Position numbers and translations under genes: made by a program
Notes under the pieces: generated by a model
Told to the model about the DNA's origin: nothing
Database searches by the model: none
Seen by the model: only the letters and a program-made list of their open reading frames with translations
Part shown: positions 1 through 12,239 of the stretch, piece after piece
Layout of the letters: each line of letters starts with the position of its first letter
Numbering within the stretch: position 1 is the first letter of the stretch
From: Gnetum montanum
Taxonomy: Eukaryota > Streptophyta > Gnetopsida > Gnetales > Gnetaceae
DNA length: 64,000 nt
Assembly: GCA_015680685.1 (NCBI GenBank)
Contig: MNCI01010775.1
Span: 124,001 to 188,000, forward strand
Direction: 5' to 3'

Positions 1-118
1 TTAGTGTTTATGTGTGTCAGTAGTTAGTCAATAATCCCATACCGATCCAAAATTTTGTAAAGAACTTATTCCTCTTTTTGTTCACTTGAGGATGAGTTTT
101 CATTTAGTTATGGCCGTA
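1..118 (+). other. 3' internal tail and polypurine zone of a gypsy element
   Basis: This stretch matches 19370-19461 closely by eye (TTGTAAAGAA, CCTCTTTTTGTTCA, GAGGATGAGTTTTCATT). The same sequence lies directly upstream of the 3' LTR of the element at 8445-20294, so this is the last internal part of a sister element whose body lies left of the window. The purine tract itself is degraded. Confidence 0.7.
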
Positions 119-951
119 CGATGAATCGTTGTCATTGGACTACATTGATGTAATCCCATTGACACAATCACAAGGGTTTGACATGTTGATGCATATCTGT
201 CAATGCAATATCTTGTCTTACCCATAAATATGCATTTACCAGCCGCATTTATGACATCCATTCATTAGTAGCTAGCCAGACTCTTGCATTTTTTCTCCAG
301 AGTTAGAATATTCTCTAAGTGCCCACAGTAGGAGTGAAAAGTATATGTATCTTTATTTGAGCATTGATCTACCTAAGCGCCTCAGTGTGATCAGTAATAA
401 AGATGATCTTTCTTCATAAACCTTGCAGCACTTATACTTAGATTAATGCTTACTTAATGTATTTATTATTCATGCAATTTAATTTAATGCATTTAATTAA
501 TTAATTAAATTTTAATAATTAGTACACATAAGTACAACCATCTCAAGCATACACTTAACTCTTGGTAATCCTAGTAGTGTTTAACACTTGGTAACCCAGT
601 AGCATTATAACGTGTTTAGGATGTGTACGATAGATGGGAACAAATGCTTGTGTTGGGACTAGTTGAGCATTAATTAGTTATTAGATTAATTATACATTTA
701 ATTACTTAATTTTTGACACTTAGGTGAATTAAGAAAAAAATAAATAATGATAAAAATCATGCACCTTAGTTACCCTTAACCATACCTTTGCACTTCATAA
801 GTGAAACTAAGAAGATAATGATCATGTTTGTTAAATTCACTACCTAGAACTAGTGTACTTAGACAGGTAAAGTCTATGGAATTCAACCAAATCACTTAGT
901 AAATGCTAGTGATTCATATGGTTGGGTGTAGGGACTACTCACTGCTCATCA
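119..951 (+). mobile_element. 3' LTR of a Ty3/gypsy element (833 bp)
   Basis: It is collinear with the LTR at 19462-20294 and has the same length. The shared end is GATTCATATGGTTGGG followed by CTCATCA. The expected start TGATGAGT is decayed to CGATGAAT. The element lies on + and its body is outside the window. It interrupts the inverted LINE-like block that follows. Confidence 0.75.
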
Positions 952-2070
952 CCTTCTATTAGTAATAATTGCAATATTTTTTACATTTAAAGATGTGACC
1001 ATTCTAGCCTCTCAAGTTGCTTTAACTTTCTTTTATTTCTTAGCATGCTTTGCCAATTCATGTTTGGTCAAGTCTTTAGTTACCCAAATTTTATAATCAT
1101 GCAAATGCTTACAATGCTTCCAAATTAGTTCTTTAGCTTTGAAAGTACCAAATCTTACCTAAATAGTGTAGAGTCTCTCACCCTTGTTGCCTACTTACAA
1201 GGCCTTGTTAATTGAATGAACATATTTCTTGTATTATTTCTATTACATTTTCACCTTTGGTATCATCATCTATAGTAAATTTAAGGTTTAAGGCCCTAGA
1301 TTATTATTCCTCTTATTTTCTCACTGATTCAAAAGTTATGTTCTACATGTTGGTATGCTTCAACTTACTTTGTGCTTCTCGATCTACATCACCTACTTTA
1401 GCATGCTTATCTCCAATAACATTTAGTCAACACAAGATCTCCTCATTTTGACTAATAACCTTAGCTATTTTTATCCTAGCTTCACATAATTTACGCAAAA
1501 TATTTGTATTTTGTGCTTCTAACTATTTATTTTGATCTTCCAACTAATAATATGAATGATTATTTCTTTAATTGATGTAAATTTGGACAATAGTAGATCG
1601 AAGTGAGCCTTGGGTATCTCTATTGTTAATGTTCTTGGGCTAGACTTATGTTGAGATGTCATAACATAATTCTAGTATCACACAAGAAGACAAATCTCAT
1701 GATGACTTATAGTGTATATCCACCATTGCTTGCTACTACTCTCTATTACTCTTTGATATCCTCTTCATTGCTATCACTTGATGTAATTTCTTAATAGTGC
1801 ATACTATTATTTACCCTACTCTTATGACTATGCATGAATAGCATCAATGTTATTGTAAATCTTAAAATATATAGATGGTGGAATTGCAAATAAAGTTATT
1901 TCATTGAATAATATTAGTTCCTTTAATAACTTTAATGTTTTTAACTTTTTAAATCTTGGGAAGATGTTGGTTCTGTGGATATGTGATTCTTGGATTCATT
2001 AAATTATTGTAAGGAATACAAAAATATGATGAAGAGGCAAAAATTTTGATAGCATTATAGTATTAATAAG
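952..2070 (-). pseudogene. LINE ORF1-like remnant, inverted copy
   Basis: Read on the minus strand this is collinear with 27858-29030. A reading frame begins MTSQHKSSPRTLTIEIPKAHF near 1660, followed by coil-like Ile/Lys-rich sequence. After frame breaks comes KIWVTKDLTKHELAKHAKK near 1100. That last motif resembles the KIYINEDLT-type motif at the C-terminal end of ORF1 proteins of many LINEs. In the second copy the same region is followed by an endonuclease, which supports a LINE origin. Here the ORF2 part is missing because a gypsy LTR ends at 951. It is inactive. The alternative is the gag of an unknown element. Confidence 0.5.
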
Positions 2071-3137
2071 TGATGAGCAATAGGTATCCCCTATACTCAA
2101 CCATACAAATCACAAATGTTCATGGGTAATCTCATTGAATTTTGTGGATGGGACTACTGTGGTATCTAGATCATTAAGCATTGCTTGTAGGTTGTTGTTT
2201 TCCCACTTGAACTAGTGGTAGCTTTATCATGTATAGTTTAGTTCAAAGTAATGCATATGATTATTGTTGTAGTTGGGGCCTTAAAGTAAATAAATAATAA
2301 TATAGAATTTAATTATTTAATCTAATTAACAATAAAATTTAATCCTAAACTATCTTGAGGATGATGAGTGTCCGTTCTCAGCTTGTTGTACATGTCCTAA
2401 GCTCACGTACCCACTGCTAGGATTACCAAGTACTATGCTATTGGGCAAACCAAACAATAATGCTAATGGGATTACCAAGTAAATACATATTTATGCTTGA
2501 AACTAGTCACACTTATTTTGTTGATTGATTAACATGCATGGAATTGTAAATATTAACAAAGTACATAGAAAGTAAATTTCATTAAAAGTAAATCTATTCT
2601 AATGTAAAATATTGTAATGAATATGAATCAATCTTGATCTTATTATCATTCATTAAATATGTTGAATTATAATGCCACTAGAATAAGACTCCATACAATT
2701 GACTCAAATCCATGCTACAGGCATTCACTAATTGTTTACTATGATTATGAAATAAGATTACAAGGGATTAGCTATAATATAGACCAAATAATGCCAAATA
2801 TGTGGCAAGTGCTTATATATTTATAGGAAAATATAAGCATTACATCGATGAGATGTGTTAATGCATTTAGCTACATCGACAGACATGCATTAATGAGGAT
2901 GCATTGATGTAGCTAAGTTATAGCAAAGACAATATTGCATCTATGATATAGTAGATGTAATGTAGCATCTATGATGTTGTAGCCAAATGAGATGCATCAA
3001 CAGGGATGTTATAATACAGATGCAATGTAGAATTTGCAATATAGCATCTATGGTGTCTTAGCAGATTGATACACTTGACAAAATGATGCTTCATCATGTT
3101 CTCATGACTTAACCACTTGACATATCAAGTGTCATCA
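2071..3137 (-). mobile_element. Gypsy-type LTR, minus orientation, probably solo
   Basis: On the minus strand it runs TGATGACAC to TGCTCATCA and shares the family's inner landmarks: CCTATAAATATATAAGC as a TATA region, a GGTAAT-CCCAGTAGCA block, and an end carrying a decayed GATTTGTATGGTTG. It matches the LTR at 26895-27857. No recognisable primer site follows its end. The five bases flanking it read CTCAG and CTTAT on the minus strand, a weak match for a target duplication. Confidence 0.65.
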
Positions 3138-3239
3138 CTGAGGAAATCTCTTCAAAATTATATGCTTTTAGAAAAAAAAGTGATGATTATAAATAATAAA
3201 TTTGTCTAAAAATCTTGTATTAAAATGATTATGTTTTTC

Positions 3240-4080
3240 TTGCCATGTGTCATTTTTCTCGTAGGAATGCTATTTTATATGATACTATAGAGTTACCTTG
3301 TGATCATCCTATTTAGTTCTTAGGTAGAGATAGTATAGAATTTTTAGCAAAATGTTTAGTATTTATTTGTGGATATTTTAATCTAAGGATAGGTTCACAA
3401 CAAACAAAAATTATTCAATGGTAACATAATGTTGATAGTTTAGACATTGTTGAAGATTACAGTTGGACGAAACATTCTATAGATGACTCTATTAATAAGA
3501 TAGGTCAATAACTATTAGAATGGATAAAAACTTTTAATTTTCTCATTTGTAATAGCCTTGATAGGTTTCCTCAATCTCCATCATTTATTTTCATAGGATC
3601 TTAATGTAACTCTTACATTAGTTTGCTTTTATGTTCTTATGAAGACATTAAATGTATTACGAAATTGAAAGTTGGAGAGGATTTGGTGGAGTCTATTATC
3701 ATTTATAGTTTTTATTGCAAAATAAAATTTATTCTTTGATAAAAAAAATAAGAACAAAAAAATTTTGTAGTCCACAATTACCTCTTTTTAAAATTGGTTT
3801 CAAAAACTTCAAAATTGTATAAGAAAGTCATTATTGAAATTATGGAAAACCATTTAGTGAAAAAATTTTAATTCCAAAGAAAAATTAGAGTTAAGGATTG
3901 TTCTCCACTTTCTCTAACTCTTTTTGGTATATTTATTTATGAAATGTAATAATGGTAGATAGTCATGCTATCAAAATTGAATCCCAAGTAGTGAATCTTC
4001 ATATTTATGCAAATGATATTACCTTAATCTCCACCACTATTGAAGGTATGTGAAATATGTTGGAAATTTTAGAAAATTAT
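3240..4080 (+). pseudogene. LINE endonuclease / reverse transcriptase remnant
   Basis: The frame reads VFICGYFNLRIGSQQTKIIQW, which fits the GDFNxRIG motif of LINE apurinic-like endonucleases (here Gly-Tyr-Phe-Asn). It continues LLEWIKTFNFLICNSLDRFPQ, matching the usual NFLICNG segment. At 3960-4060 the frame reads VNLHIYANDITLISTTIEG, an RT motif C with YAND in place of YADD. The sequence between is far too short for a full RT, so an internal deletion is likely. Many stops are present. It lies next to, but in opposite orientation from, the block at 952-3137. Confidence 0.65.
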
Positions 4081-4129
4081 TATCATTCATGGCACAAATG
4101 AAGTTATAAGAATTTTCATTAATGGCTAC

Positions 4130-4232
4130 AAAGCTAGTGTTGATATCTCTTTCCCACTGTTATTTTTTACCACTTACTGTGAATTTTACAGCCCAAAGCT
4201 AGTGTTGATATCTCTTCCCCACTATTATTTTT
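4130..4232. repeat. Two direct copies of a ~38 bp sequence
   Basis: The sequence AAAGCTAGTGTTGATATCTC and its continuation occur at 4130 and again at 4195, a 65 base offset. The spacer contains CCACTTACTGTGAATTTTAC. Confidence 0.7.
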
Positions 4233-5990
4233 TTTCTTTTATTGCCAAAAATTTATTCTCTAGTTTCTAAAGTGGGTGGTTCAACTCATTCATGAGTTGG
4301 CTTTACACCCACTTTTCCAAGTTGAGAAAATTAGAAGCTAGCTAAAACCAATTTTAGTGGAAAAATACAAACTTTCCACTTTGGTTTTGAGCCTTTTCTA
4401 CCATCAATGTTGAGGTAGAAAGTTGTCATTATTTTTTATTTTTCTGATAGATCCTCTACGTCTTTAAATGTGATAGAGTTTCAGTTTCATTTTCAAAGAC
4501 AATTAATGTATCTTATAGGAAGCCTACACTTTCACAGGCTCAAAACATGTCCAAATGTTAGCAAAGACATGGAAACATAGTATTAAGGACAAAATAATAA
4601 TAGGGTGCTTTGATTGCATGAGCCATCAAGAAATGTTGCACTTTCATAGTTAAGTAATACTCAAAATAATATAAATGAGACAAGACTAATGAAATAGAGG
4701 TGCATGGTCTTGAAAGCTGTATTTGCATACGTAGAATATTAGTAGTAGGAGATGGTGTTCCTCCATTACAAAATGAAACAAAGTAAATGCAACAGTATTC
4801 AAATACAAATGATCTAGATGTAAGGAACAATTATGTCATGAATGTCAGGAAGCATGAGGAAAAGAGATTGTTATGGTGGACAGAACATTTTTGCCCTTCT
4901 TAAGCTAGCTATACAAAAGCTAGTATTCCCATATCTTAAAATAGAGCTTAAGAATCATCAATCAAAACAAAACATTGATCTTCCAGCTTCTACTAGTCTT
5001 TCAGGAAGAGGGGGCTTGTGGGCTAAACAAACAAAAAGATGTTTGTGCCATTACTTGAGGCACAAATGGGACATATGTGGTGTGTGACCCTTGTTTTGTT
5101 GGGGGTCTCATGATGGACCCCATGTGAGGATTTAACAGATTTGTAGTGGTAAAAGCCACTATTAATGGTTTTACATATCGCGATTGTGTTGTAAATGGCA
5201 TTGATGTGTTATAGTTTGTTATTTGTGGCATTGATTAAGTGTGATATATAGCTACAGTTAGCGTGGGATCTACTGTAGTAGGGTATGAAGGATTGGAAGA
5301 TGGTGGAACCATGCCCATAGATAAAAGGAAAGCATTAGGGAAAGGTTCTATGAATTTGGGGAATGTTTTTTGGAACAATCATCCAGGGATGTTTTCAAGT
5401 TCAATTTCTACCTTAAATTCATCCTTCTCTTCTTGTTGTTCCTCAAAGGTAGGCTTTTCATCCTCCTCTTCTATTGCAATCAATTAGGCTAGGATGCTAG
5501 AATAGATGTCATTAAGAGGAGTTTCTTCATACGGGGAAGGGATGTACTCCTTTCCACCCTTTTGTATGAACTTAAAATCCCTTTTGGCCTCATCTTCAAT
5601 TCATGGAATTAGCATGCTTACCTGTATTTTGGCACAAATGAAGTTATAACAATTTTCATTAATGGCTAAAAAATTAGGACTCTCCCCTATGACTCTCAAA
5701 GGTCACCTACACTCAAGGATGGCAAGGCCTTTGGGATCATACACCCTAATGACTTGTTGATTATGACCTTTGCTAGTGAAGGTGAAGGGAAATTTGGTGG
5801 ATTTTCAGAAAGACATGGCTATAATGTTGAGAATTGCTTAAGAATAGGCTATAAATGTTAAAATATGAGTAAATTCTAGTGAATGAAATTCAAGAACTCT
5901 TAGAGGAAATAAAAATAACAAAAAATGACTTACTTACTGTAATTAGTAAGTGGGGATAAAAGGGGTTTACGCCTTTACCAAAAAGAAAAT
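4233..5990. other. No gene recognised
   Basis: Only short reading frames occur and none resembles a known family. A ~43 bp sequence beginning TGGCACAAATGAAGTTATAA at 5630 repeats one near 4091. A short inverted repeat (GGGGTCTCATGATGGACCCC) lies near 5103. The stretch 5500-5870 reads like decayed retroelement sequence but no domain can be named. Confidence 0.5.
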
Positions 5991-6073
5991 ATTGGCAATA
6001 TTGGCTTCAAACCTCAGCCAAGTTGGCTTCCCAAATACCTCTATGTTAGGTATGGTAGGGGGGGAGGAAGGTT

Positions 6074-6096
6074 GGGGGGGGGGGGGGGGGGGGGGG
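6074..6096. repeat. Poly-G run
   Basis: A run of about twenty G, with a second run of about thirteen at 6595-6607 directly before the assembly gap. Both follow a similar sequence (GGTATGGTAGGGGG; GTTATGGAAGAGGAGG), so they may be related copies. Confidence 0.8.
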
Positions 6097-6614
6097 TGTG
6101 GGAGTGGGTTGGTGAGATAATGGGAATCTCACACCTTCTTATTGCAACATTGGAGAGAGGGAGGAAAGTTTGAAGACCAAAATGGAAACTTGGTAATTTT
6201 CGAAGATCGTTTTAGCAAGTTGCCAACTTTTATCACAAAGGAGGAAAAAGTAGGCTTGGTTGGTCTGGAAACCAACATTAGTTTAGTGGTGCAAAAGATT
6301 GCAATAAAAATTAAATGTTTATTAAGGCTTCCACACTAGCTTTTCTCTAGGAATTCATAGCAAATGTTGTAAAATTCTAGCACCCAAACTTCTTGCAGCT
6401 TTCATGCTGAGGTTTCTGCTATAGGAGGGTAAAGACAACGTTGGATTCCTTGGGAGTTTTAGCTTCCAAAAACTAGAAAATGGCTTTCAACTTGCAATAA
6501 AAGTAGATCTAGTTATTAAATTGGTTCCAAACATCATGAATGTTGGCCTTCCAACTACTTCCATGCTAGTTATGGAAGAGGAGGAGGGAAATTAGGGGGG
6601 GGGGGGGCTCACCT

Positions 6615-7240
6615 NNNNNNNNNNNNNNNNNNNNNNNNNNNNNNNNNNNNNNNNNNNNNNNNNNNNNNNNNNNNNNNNNNNNNNNNNNNNNNNNNNNNNN
6701 NNNNNNNNNNNNNNNNNNNNNNNNNNNNNNNNNNNNNNNNNNNNNNNNNNNNNNNNNNNNNNNNNNNNNNNNNNNNNNNNNNNNNNNNNNNNNNNNNNNN
6801 NNNNNNNNNNNNNNNNNNNNNNNNNNNNNNNNNNNNNNNNNNNNNNNNNNNNNNNNNNNNNNNNNNNNNNNNNNNNNNNNNNNNNNNNNNNNNNNNNNNN
6901 NNNNNNNNNNNNNNNNNNNNNNNNNNNNNNNNNNNNNNNNNNNNNNNNNNNNNNNNNNNNNNNNNNNNNNNNNNNNNNNNNNNNNNNNNNNNNNNNNNNN
7001 NNNNNNNNNNNNNNNNNNNNNNNNNNNNNNNNNNNNNNNNNNNNNNNNNNNNNNNNNNNNNNNNNNNNNNNNNNNNNNNNNNNNNNNNNNNNNNNNNNNN
7101 NNNNNNNNNNNNNNNNNNNNNNNNNNNNNNNNNNNNNNNNNNNNNNNNNNNNNNNNNNNNNNNNNNNNNNNNNNNNNNNNNNNNNNNNNNNNNNNNNNNN
7201 NNNNNNNNNNNNNNNNNNNNNNNNNNNNNNNNNNNNNNNN
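6615..7240. other. Assembly gap (626 N)
   Basis: Unresolved bases. Reading frames that appear to span it are artefacts. Confidence 1.
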
Positions 7241-8444
7241 GGGATGAGAAAGGTGGAAAATTTGTATGTTAAATTGCTCCACGTTGGGGTTTCGAAATCC
7301 CAAAAGTATAGTGTTGACCGTAAAAATCCACCAAATCTCAAGGCCACAATGCTTCCACATTAGGGTTCAAGAGAATGCAAGTATGGGAACTTGCAAAAGG
7401 TCTTGAGTGCTTGAAAATGTCCCAAGTGTGGAATTGTGTGTACGAAAATTGCTTGATAATGCTTAAAATTGCTCAACCATGAGAAAAATTTCTGGAAACA
7501 AAATTGCTTCTATGTTAAAAGTTTCTCAACTTTGTCAAAAATTGTTGAACAAAAAAAAAATGCTTAACTTGTTGAAAAATTTTGAAACCTATAAATGGTG
7601 TTGAAGGATGGATTTTATAGGATCTTTGGGCCATGAATGGGGATGCAAATTGACCATGATTTGGCTGCAAATTGGCTATGAAACAACTGCAAATTTGTTA
7701 CAAATTTAGGTGAGATGGATGTGCAAATTTGGAGGGTTACCATACATAGTAAGTGCTTCCCCCCATGGCCATTTCATTTACTATAAATAGTAATTGGGGC
7801 ACACCTTCCATGCTAGAGATGATTGTTCCATGCTAAGCTCTCCACCATGCTTGTTGAAGTGGCTGGTCAACATTGAAGTGCATGAATTAATGAGTTTTTT
7901 CTTTTGTGACTTCCATGCTAGGGGACTAACTTTTTCAATCTAGAGGAAAACTTTCTAGGTTGGGGGGAAAGTTTCCAAGTTGCGGGGAAACTTCCACGCT
8001 AGTAGGAAACTTTTCAAGCTAATGGGAAAAAGTTTTTAGCCTTAGGGCATTTGGTCTCCACATTGGAGGGGGAAAAGTTTCCAATCCCCTCACCCTTCCA
8101 TGCTAGGGGTAGGTGAGATCTACTCCCTATAGGTGTTTCTAGTGTAGAAAGATGTATACCCCCCATAAAACCCATCGAATTTCCATTTTTTAGCATTTCA
8201 AAAGGAATGTTTTAACTCCCCCAAGCCCAAATATAGACACTAGATGAATTTTTTCACTTAGGGAATGAGGCTTTGATCACTTATGAGGCTTTTTTCAACT
8301 CCAAAAGTATAAAGCATGTGAAATTACCCATTATGGGTTATAATTTTCACATTTACAATGAAATTTTACCTCAGGTTTCATGGGGTAAAAGCTACATGAT
8401 GAAGATTGATTATAACATGCAAACTTTTGTGATGTTTCACTATA

Positions 8445-8524
8445 CTCTATAGAATTTGACCGGATCACTTAGTGAATGGTGGTGATTCATATGGTTGGGC
8501 ATAGGGCATACTTGTCACTCATCA
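8445..8524 (+). repeat. 5' LTR remnant of element G1
   Basis: The last ~80 bases match the 3' LTR end at 20218-20294 (ATAGAATTTGACCGGATCAC, GATTCATATGGTTGGGCATA, TCACTCATCA). Upstream similarity to the LTR is lost, so the 5' LTR is truncated or very diverged. Confidence 0.7.
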
Positions 8525-8525
8525 T

Positions 8526-8543
8526 TGGCGCTGTTGCTAGAGA
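8526..8543 (+). promoter_or_regulatory. Primer binding site, tRNA-Asp type
   Basis: TGGCGCTGTTGCTAGAGA lies one base after the LTR end. It matches the plant gypsy primer site TGGCGCCGTTGCCGGGGA, complementary to the tRNA-Asp 3' end, with transition-type differences. Confidence 0.75.
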
Positions 8544-8672
8544 TTTTAATTAGCTATGTGCACTACCTAGGAACTTAGTGAAATTTTTCAATGGTATGAT
8601 AATGAACCATAAGGTCACATCATTAAGAACAATAATAATAGCAAAAGCACATTGCTTTTTTGCAAGAACTAA

Positions 8673-10290
8673 CATGGCTTCTTCTCACAAGGAAGATTAT
8701 CTAATGTTGTTTAAGGGCACTTCCAATCCAAGGTAAGGAGGCCCAAAACCACCAATGCCTCAGCAATGCAGAGTGGCCTATACTCATCCAAATGATATCA
8801 TTCTAGATTTCACATTCATCCTACACTAGGATGAACAATTACAATGGAGAAACATGGAGAGCAACATTGTGTTACCTCACAATCAATTAGTTCCTACAAT
8901 GTTACTCCACAATCACATGAGATTAAAAATCATAGGGCTCAATGTTGAGTATGTCATGCAAGATCATGACTATCAAGATTATCATCCCACAAAGGTACAA
9001 AGAAAGAAATATCAGCACATGAAAGTGTACTATGAGGCAACAAAGGATAAATGATTCATGAACCCCTTGTTCCTGCTGGGCCAAAATGAAAGAGAAGTTT
9101 TCTTCTTAGGGGCTTCTCAATACATTAACTCTCATCCCCTTCCCTATGATGAAGGGGCCCTTAACCAAAAGTTATAGTCAACTATCAACAACTGTGGTTC
9201 TAGGAAAAATAGATCCCATGACCATGGGGCCTCAAAGGGAGGGAGTCAAGGTAAAAACAATGATAAGCATCATGAAAATTATAAACATGGTGATCGTGGT
9301 TGGGATTGGAGAAGAGAGAGCATCAAGCACCATGCTGGTGTTATCCCTTCATCTTTTTCACCTTCATCATTCTCATGATCTTCCTCCTCAACTTTGACCA
9401 AATCCACAGAGGGAGAAATCATGATGAAGGTGACTGGTGGGATAGGGATGACCATAGATCCCACTAGAATAATAAATACTAGGGGCATGGAAAATCAAGG
9501 GAGGTCAACCATAGAGAAAGAAGAGACAACAGAGGGCATCATAGGCATCATGGCCACCACAGGGGCTATAACTATGATGAGCCTTTAGTTGGTACAAAAA
9601 ACATGTTGAACATTGCAAAGGTGATTAGGATTCCAACATGGCACATGAAGGACAACTAGATCAAATGGTTGAACATAAAAAATAATCCTAAGTTTGAAGG
9701 AGGATACAATTCGTTTCCATAGAATCATCTCCAAGCCTTTCATGATGCATGTGCCTTACAGAACGTTAAGAATGAATGGTAGAAATTGAAGCTATTTCTC
9801 AGGACACTCATCAAGGAGGCTGAAATTTGGAACCAATCCTTGGAGCTATAATTAATCAAATGATGGTGTATGATGCTTGAACTCTTCAATGACAAGTATT
9901 AGGCATGCTTCCAAGTGTCTAACATGAGAAGGTAGATCCAAGGTTGGAAGCAAGGAACACATGAATCCTTGGATGTGGCCATGGATAGGTATTACTCTTT
10001 ATTACACTAATGCCCAAGCCATGGCTATTCTCAAATGGATTAGCTACACCATATCATAGATGGGCTCTAAATATAAATGAGGGGAACTCTTGAGGTCTAA
10101 GCTTAAGGAATGCTTTTAGAGCTAATGGCCCATAAGATTGAAAGGCGAATTGAGCAAGTGGTCAAAGAAGAGGATAAACTAAGCAAGAAAGAAAGTGTAG
10201 AGGAGTACAATGAGGATCCTTCCATTGGGAAAAGAGAGGTCCAATTTTGTGATAATGAGGAGGTGACACAACTTGATGAATTGATGCAAT
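8673..10290 (+). pseudogene. gag: Gag of element G1 (broken)
   Basis: A start MASSHKEDYLMLFKG lies 130 bases after the primer site, and the same start (MSSSNKSDCLFKH) is found in element B. The capsid core is at 9640-10060: FEGGYNSFP, HLQAFHDAC, KNEW, KLKLFLRTL, EAEIWNQSL, then YYSLLHxCPSHGY and HHIIDG. This is the retrotransposon gag pattern. It ends in a charged stretch (KIERRIEQVVKEEDKLSKKE, 10130-10200). Most breaks are TAG codons where the family has Gln, for example before NHLQAF. Not functional. Confidence 0.75.
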
Positions 10291-10299
10291 GAAAAACAT

Positions 10300-11660
10300 T
10301 GTCAATTTAGTAATCTATTTATGAAATATCAGACAAGGTTGATAAAATGTGGGAATCTTTTGATGAAAAGTTCCAAACCACTCTCAGCATTGTTGAAGAG
10401 TCTAAAGAGCAAAGTAGTGGTCACGATAAAAGGAGAAAGAAAGAAGCTAAACATGGCCATCAAAACGATAAGGGCAATGTCGCTGTAGTGGACAAGATTA
10501 TAGATTTTGAATTAGGCAATGAGGGGTGTGACTTGGGCTAGTATGAACATCCTAAGGGATTTTTTCCAATTGTGTTTCACTTGCAAAAATCCAAGGTATA
10601 AACATTGAATCCTTTTTTGGAAAAATGGAAAACACCCAAGAGGTTGCTTTATCCTCAAGGCAACTATAGTAGTTCCACCAGTAAGCCTTCTATCTGAGTG
10701 AAGTGCCACCTCAATCACATGAGTAGTACTAGCAATGACAACACCCATAATCATGGGGGATGCCACCAGCAAGGTAGTAGTACCCTGACCATTAGCCAGA
10801 TCTATATGGGTACTATGTTTAAAAATCCATTTCTCCACATGACTCTTCTAATCATGCTTCTTTTCAACACCATTACTACCTTTCTGAATACTATAGGGCA
10901 TACTCTCCAAGAGTTGAATCCCCATTTCTCTATTACACTACTCATCCTTCTACACATGTACCTCTATCCTCAACTCAGTCACCACCTACTCCATCCATGC
11001 AGAGCAAACTTCTAGTTTAGCAGTAGTAAAGAAATTTCACAAGAGTTGTTAACCTACAATTGGCTTCTTAGCCAAGTGGTTTAGACACTAAAACTCAAAA
11101 ATGACCCTTTTCCAAACTAATAGTCCTATCAAGCCCTCACAGACACATGCAACTATTGACCTTACTTCTCCTTCCTCCTTTGTAACATCCTTCAATCCCT
11201 TTAAACCAAATGCCTCCCATAGTGCATTCTATAATGTTGAACCACAAGATCATGGATTGGATAAAGGCTAACCATCTTCCTAGTAAGAGATTTGATCCTA
11301 GGAGTCTCCTCATTTACTTGCAAAATGCTAGAAATGCACCTTGTAAGGCTCTTCTAGACTCAATTTTTGATATTAATTTAATCTTAGAAGAAATGTACAA
11401 ATCCTAAAACCTACCTCCACATAAGAAGAACAACATTTTTCATGAGTTATGAGATCAATCCATCATTGGTCTCTTAGGATTTGTGGAGGACATTGTGACC
11501 ACCATCTATAGGTGATCATATCCTACTAACTTCTTGATGATTAGAGTGGATAACTACAAGGAGGACTTCCTTATCATTATGAGAAGAGCTTGGCTGAGTA
11601 TAATTGATGTGTAGCTAGGAATCAGAGACCTCTCCTTGGAGATCTTGAAGAAGTAAGAAT
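10300..11660 (+). pseudogene. Gag tail, zinc-knuckle-like segment and protease remnant
   Basis: Near 10575 the frame reads CFTCKNPRYKH, a partial zinc knuckle lacking its last Cys. The end of an aspartic protease is visible at 11540-11650: DNYKEDFLIIMRRAWLSIIDV, matching the ILGRPWLxTIDA segment of plant gypsy proteases, followed by the RDLSLEI strand. The catalytic Asp loop could not be located with confidence. The stretch between is Ser/Thr/Pro-rich and broken. Confidence 0.55.
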
Positions 11661-12239
11661 TTAGAAAGATAGAGAAGAAGCATGTTTCATGCAAAAATTA
11701 TGGACCATCATAAGTACAACACTCATAGCATATAAGCAATGTGAAAATGTTATAGAAGTTCATAGTTTCCTATGTATAACAGCCACAAAACCAGAGGACA
11801 TCCAATGGCTGATAGTTAAAAAAAAAATAGTTCAACATTATGCATGGAATAAACTGAAGCCTAACAAGTGCCTATGTTGAAGGAATAGATGAACTAGAGA
11901 AACTTCATTGCCAAATCTCTGATGAATATGATGAAACCAATTGGGAAGAGTTGGAACTTCCTAAGAGCTTCAAACAAGAACCCCTTAAGCTAAAAGCTCT
12001 AATGGTTGAAATGGAATATGATTTTTTGAAAAATGAGAAGCTGGTCATTATCAATGTCAATCTTGCTCCTATGTAGAAAAAAGAAGCTGCTAGAGGTGGT
12101 TAATAAATGGCCAATAGCCTTTTCTTATTCATATCCTAAACTCACTGGAATTGATCCAAGGACATGCCAATATCATAGCTACACAAATTCCTCCATTAAA
12201 CCCAAGAGGCAATTGCAAAAATGACCAAATCACAAACTC

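Larger units (their letters stand above)
5990..8240. repeat. Unassigned repeat rich in TTCCATGCTAG-like motifs
   Basis: Variants of CTTCCATGCTAGG occur at about 6328, 6558, 7352, 7805, 7826, 7910, 7991 and 8095. Between 7940 and 8030 related 20-30 bp units (GGAAACTTTCCAAG-like) follow one another. This resembles a decayed LTR U3 region with internal motif repeats, but no ends are seen and the gap interrupts it. No coding sequence is recognised. Confidence 0.4.

Noticed and set aside
1212-1451. 79-codon frame on +, similar to a minus-strand frame at 28555-28752
   Set aside because: Both are antisense shadows of the LINE ORF1-like block; the similarity only reflects DNA homology of the two copies.
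6566-7360. Reading frames of 251-264 codons on the minus strand
   Set aside because: They are open only because the run of N has no stops; almost all residues are unknown.
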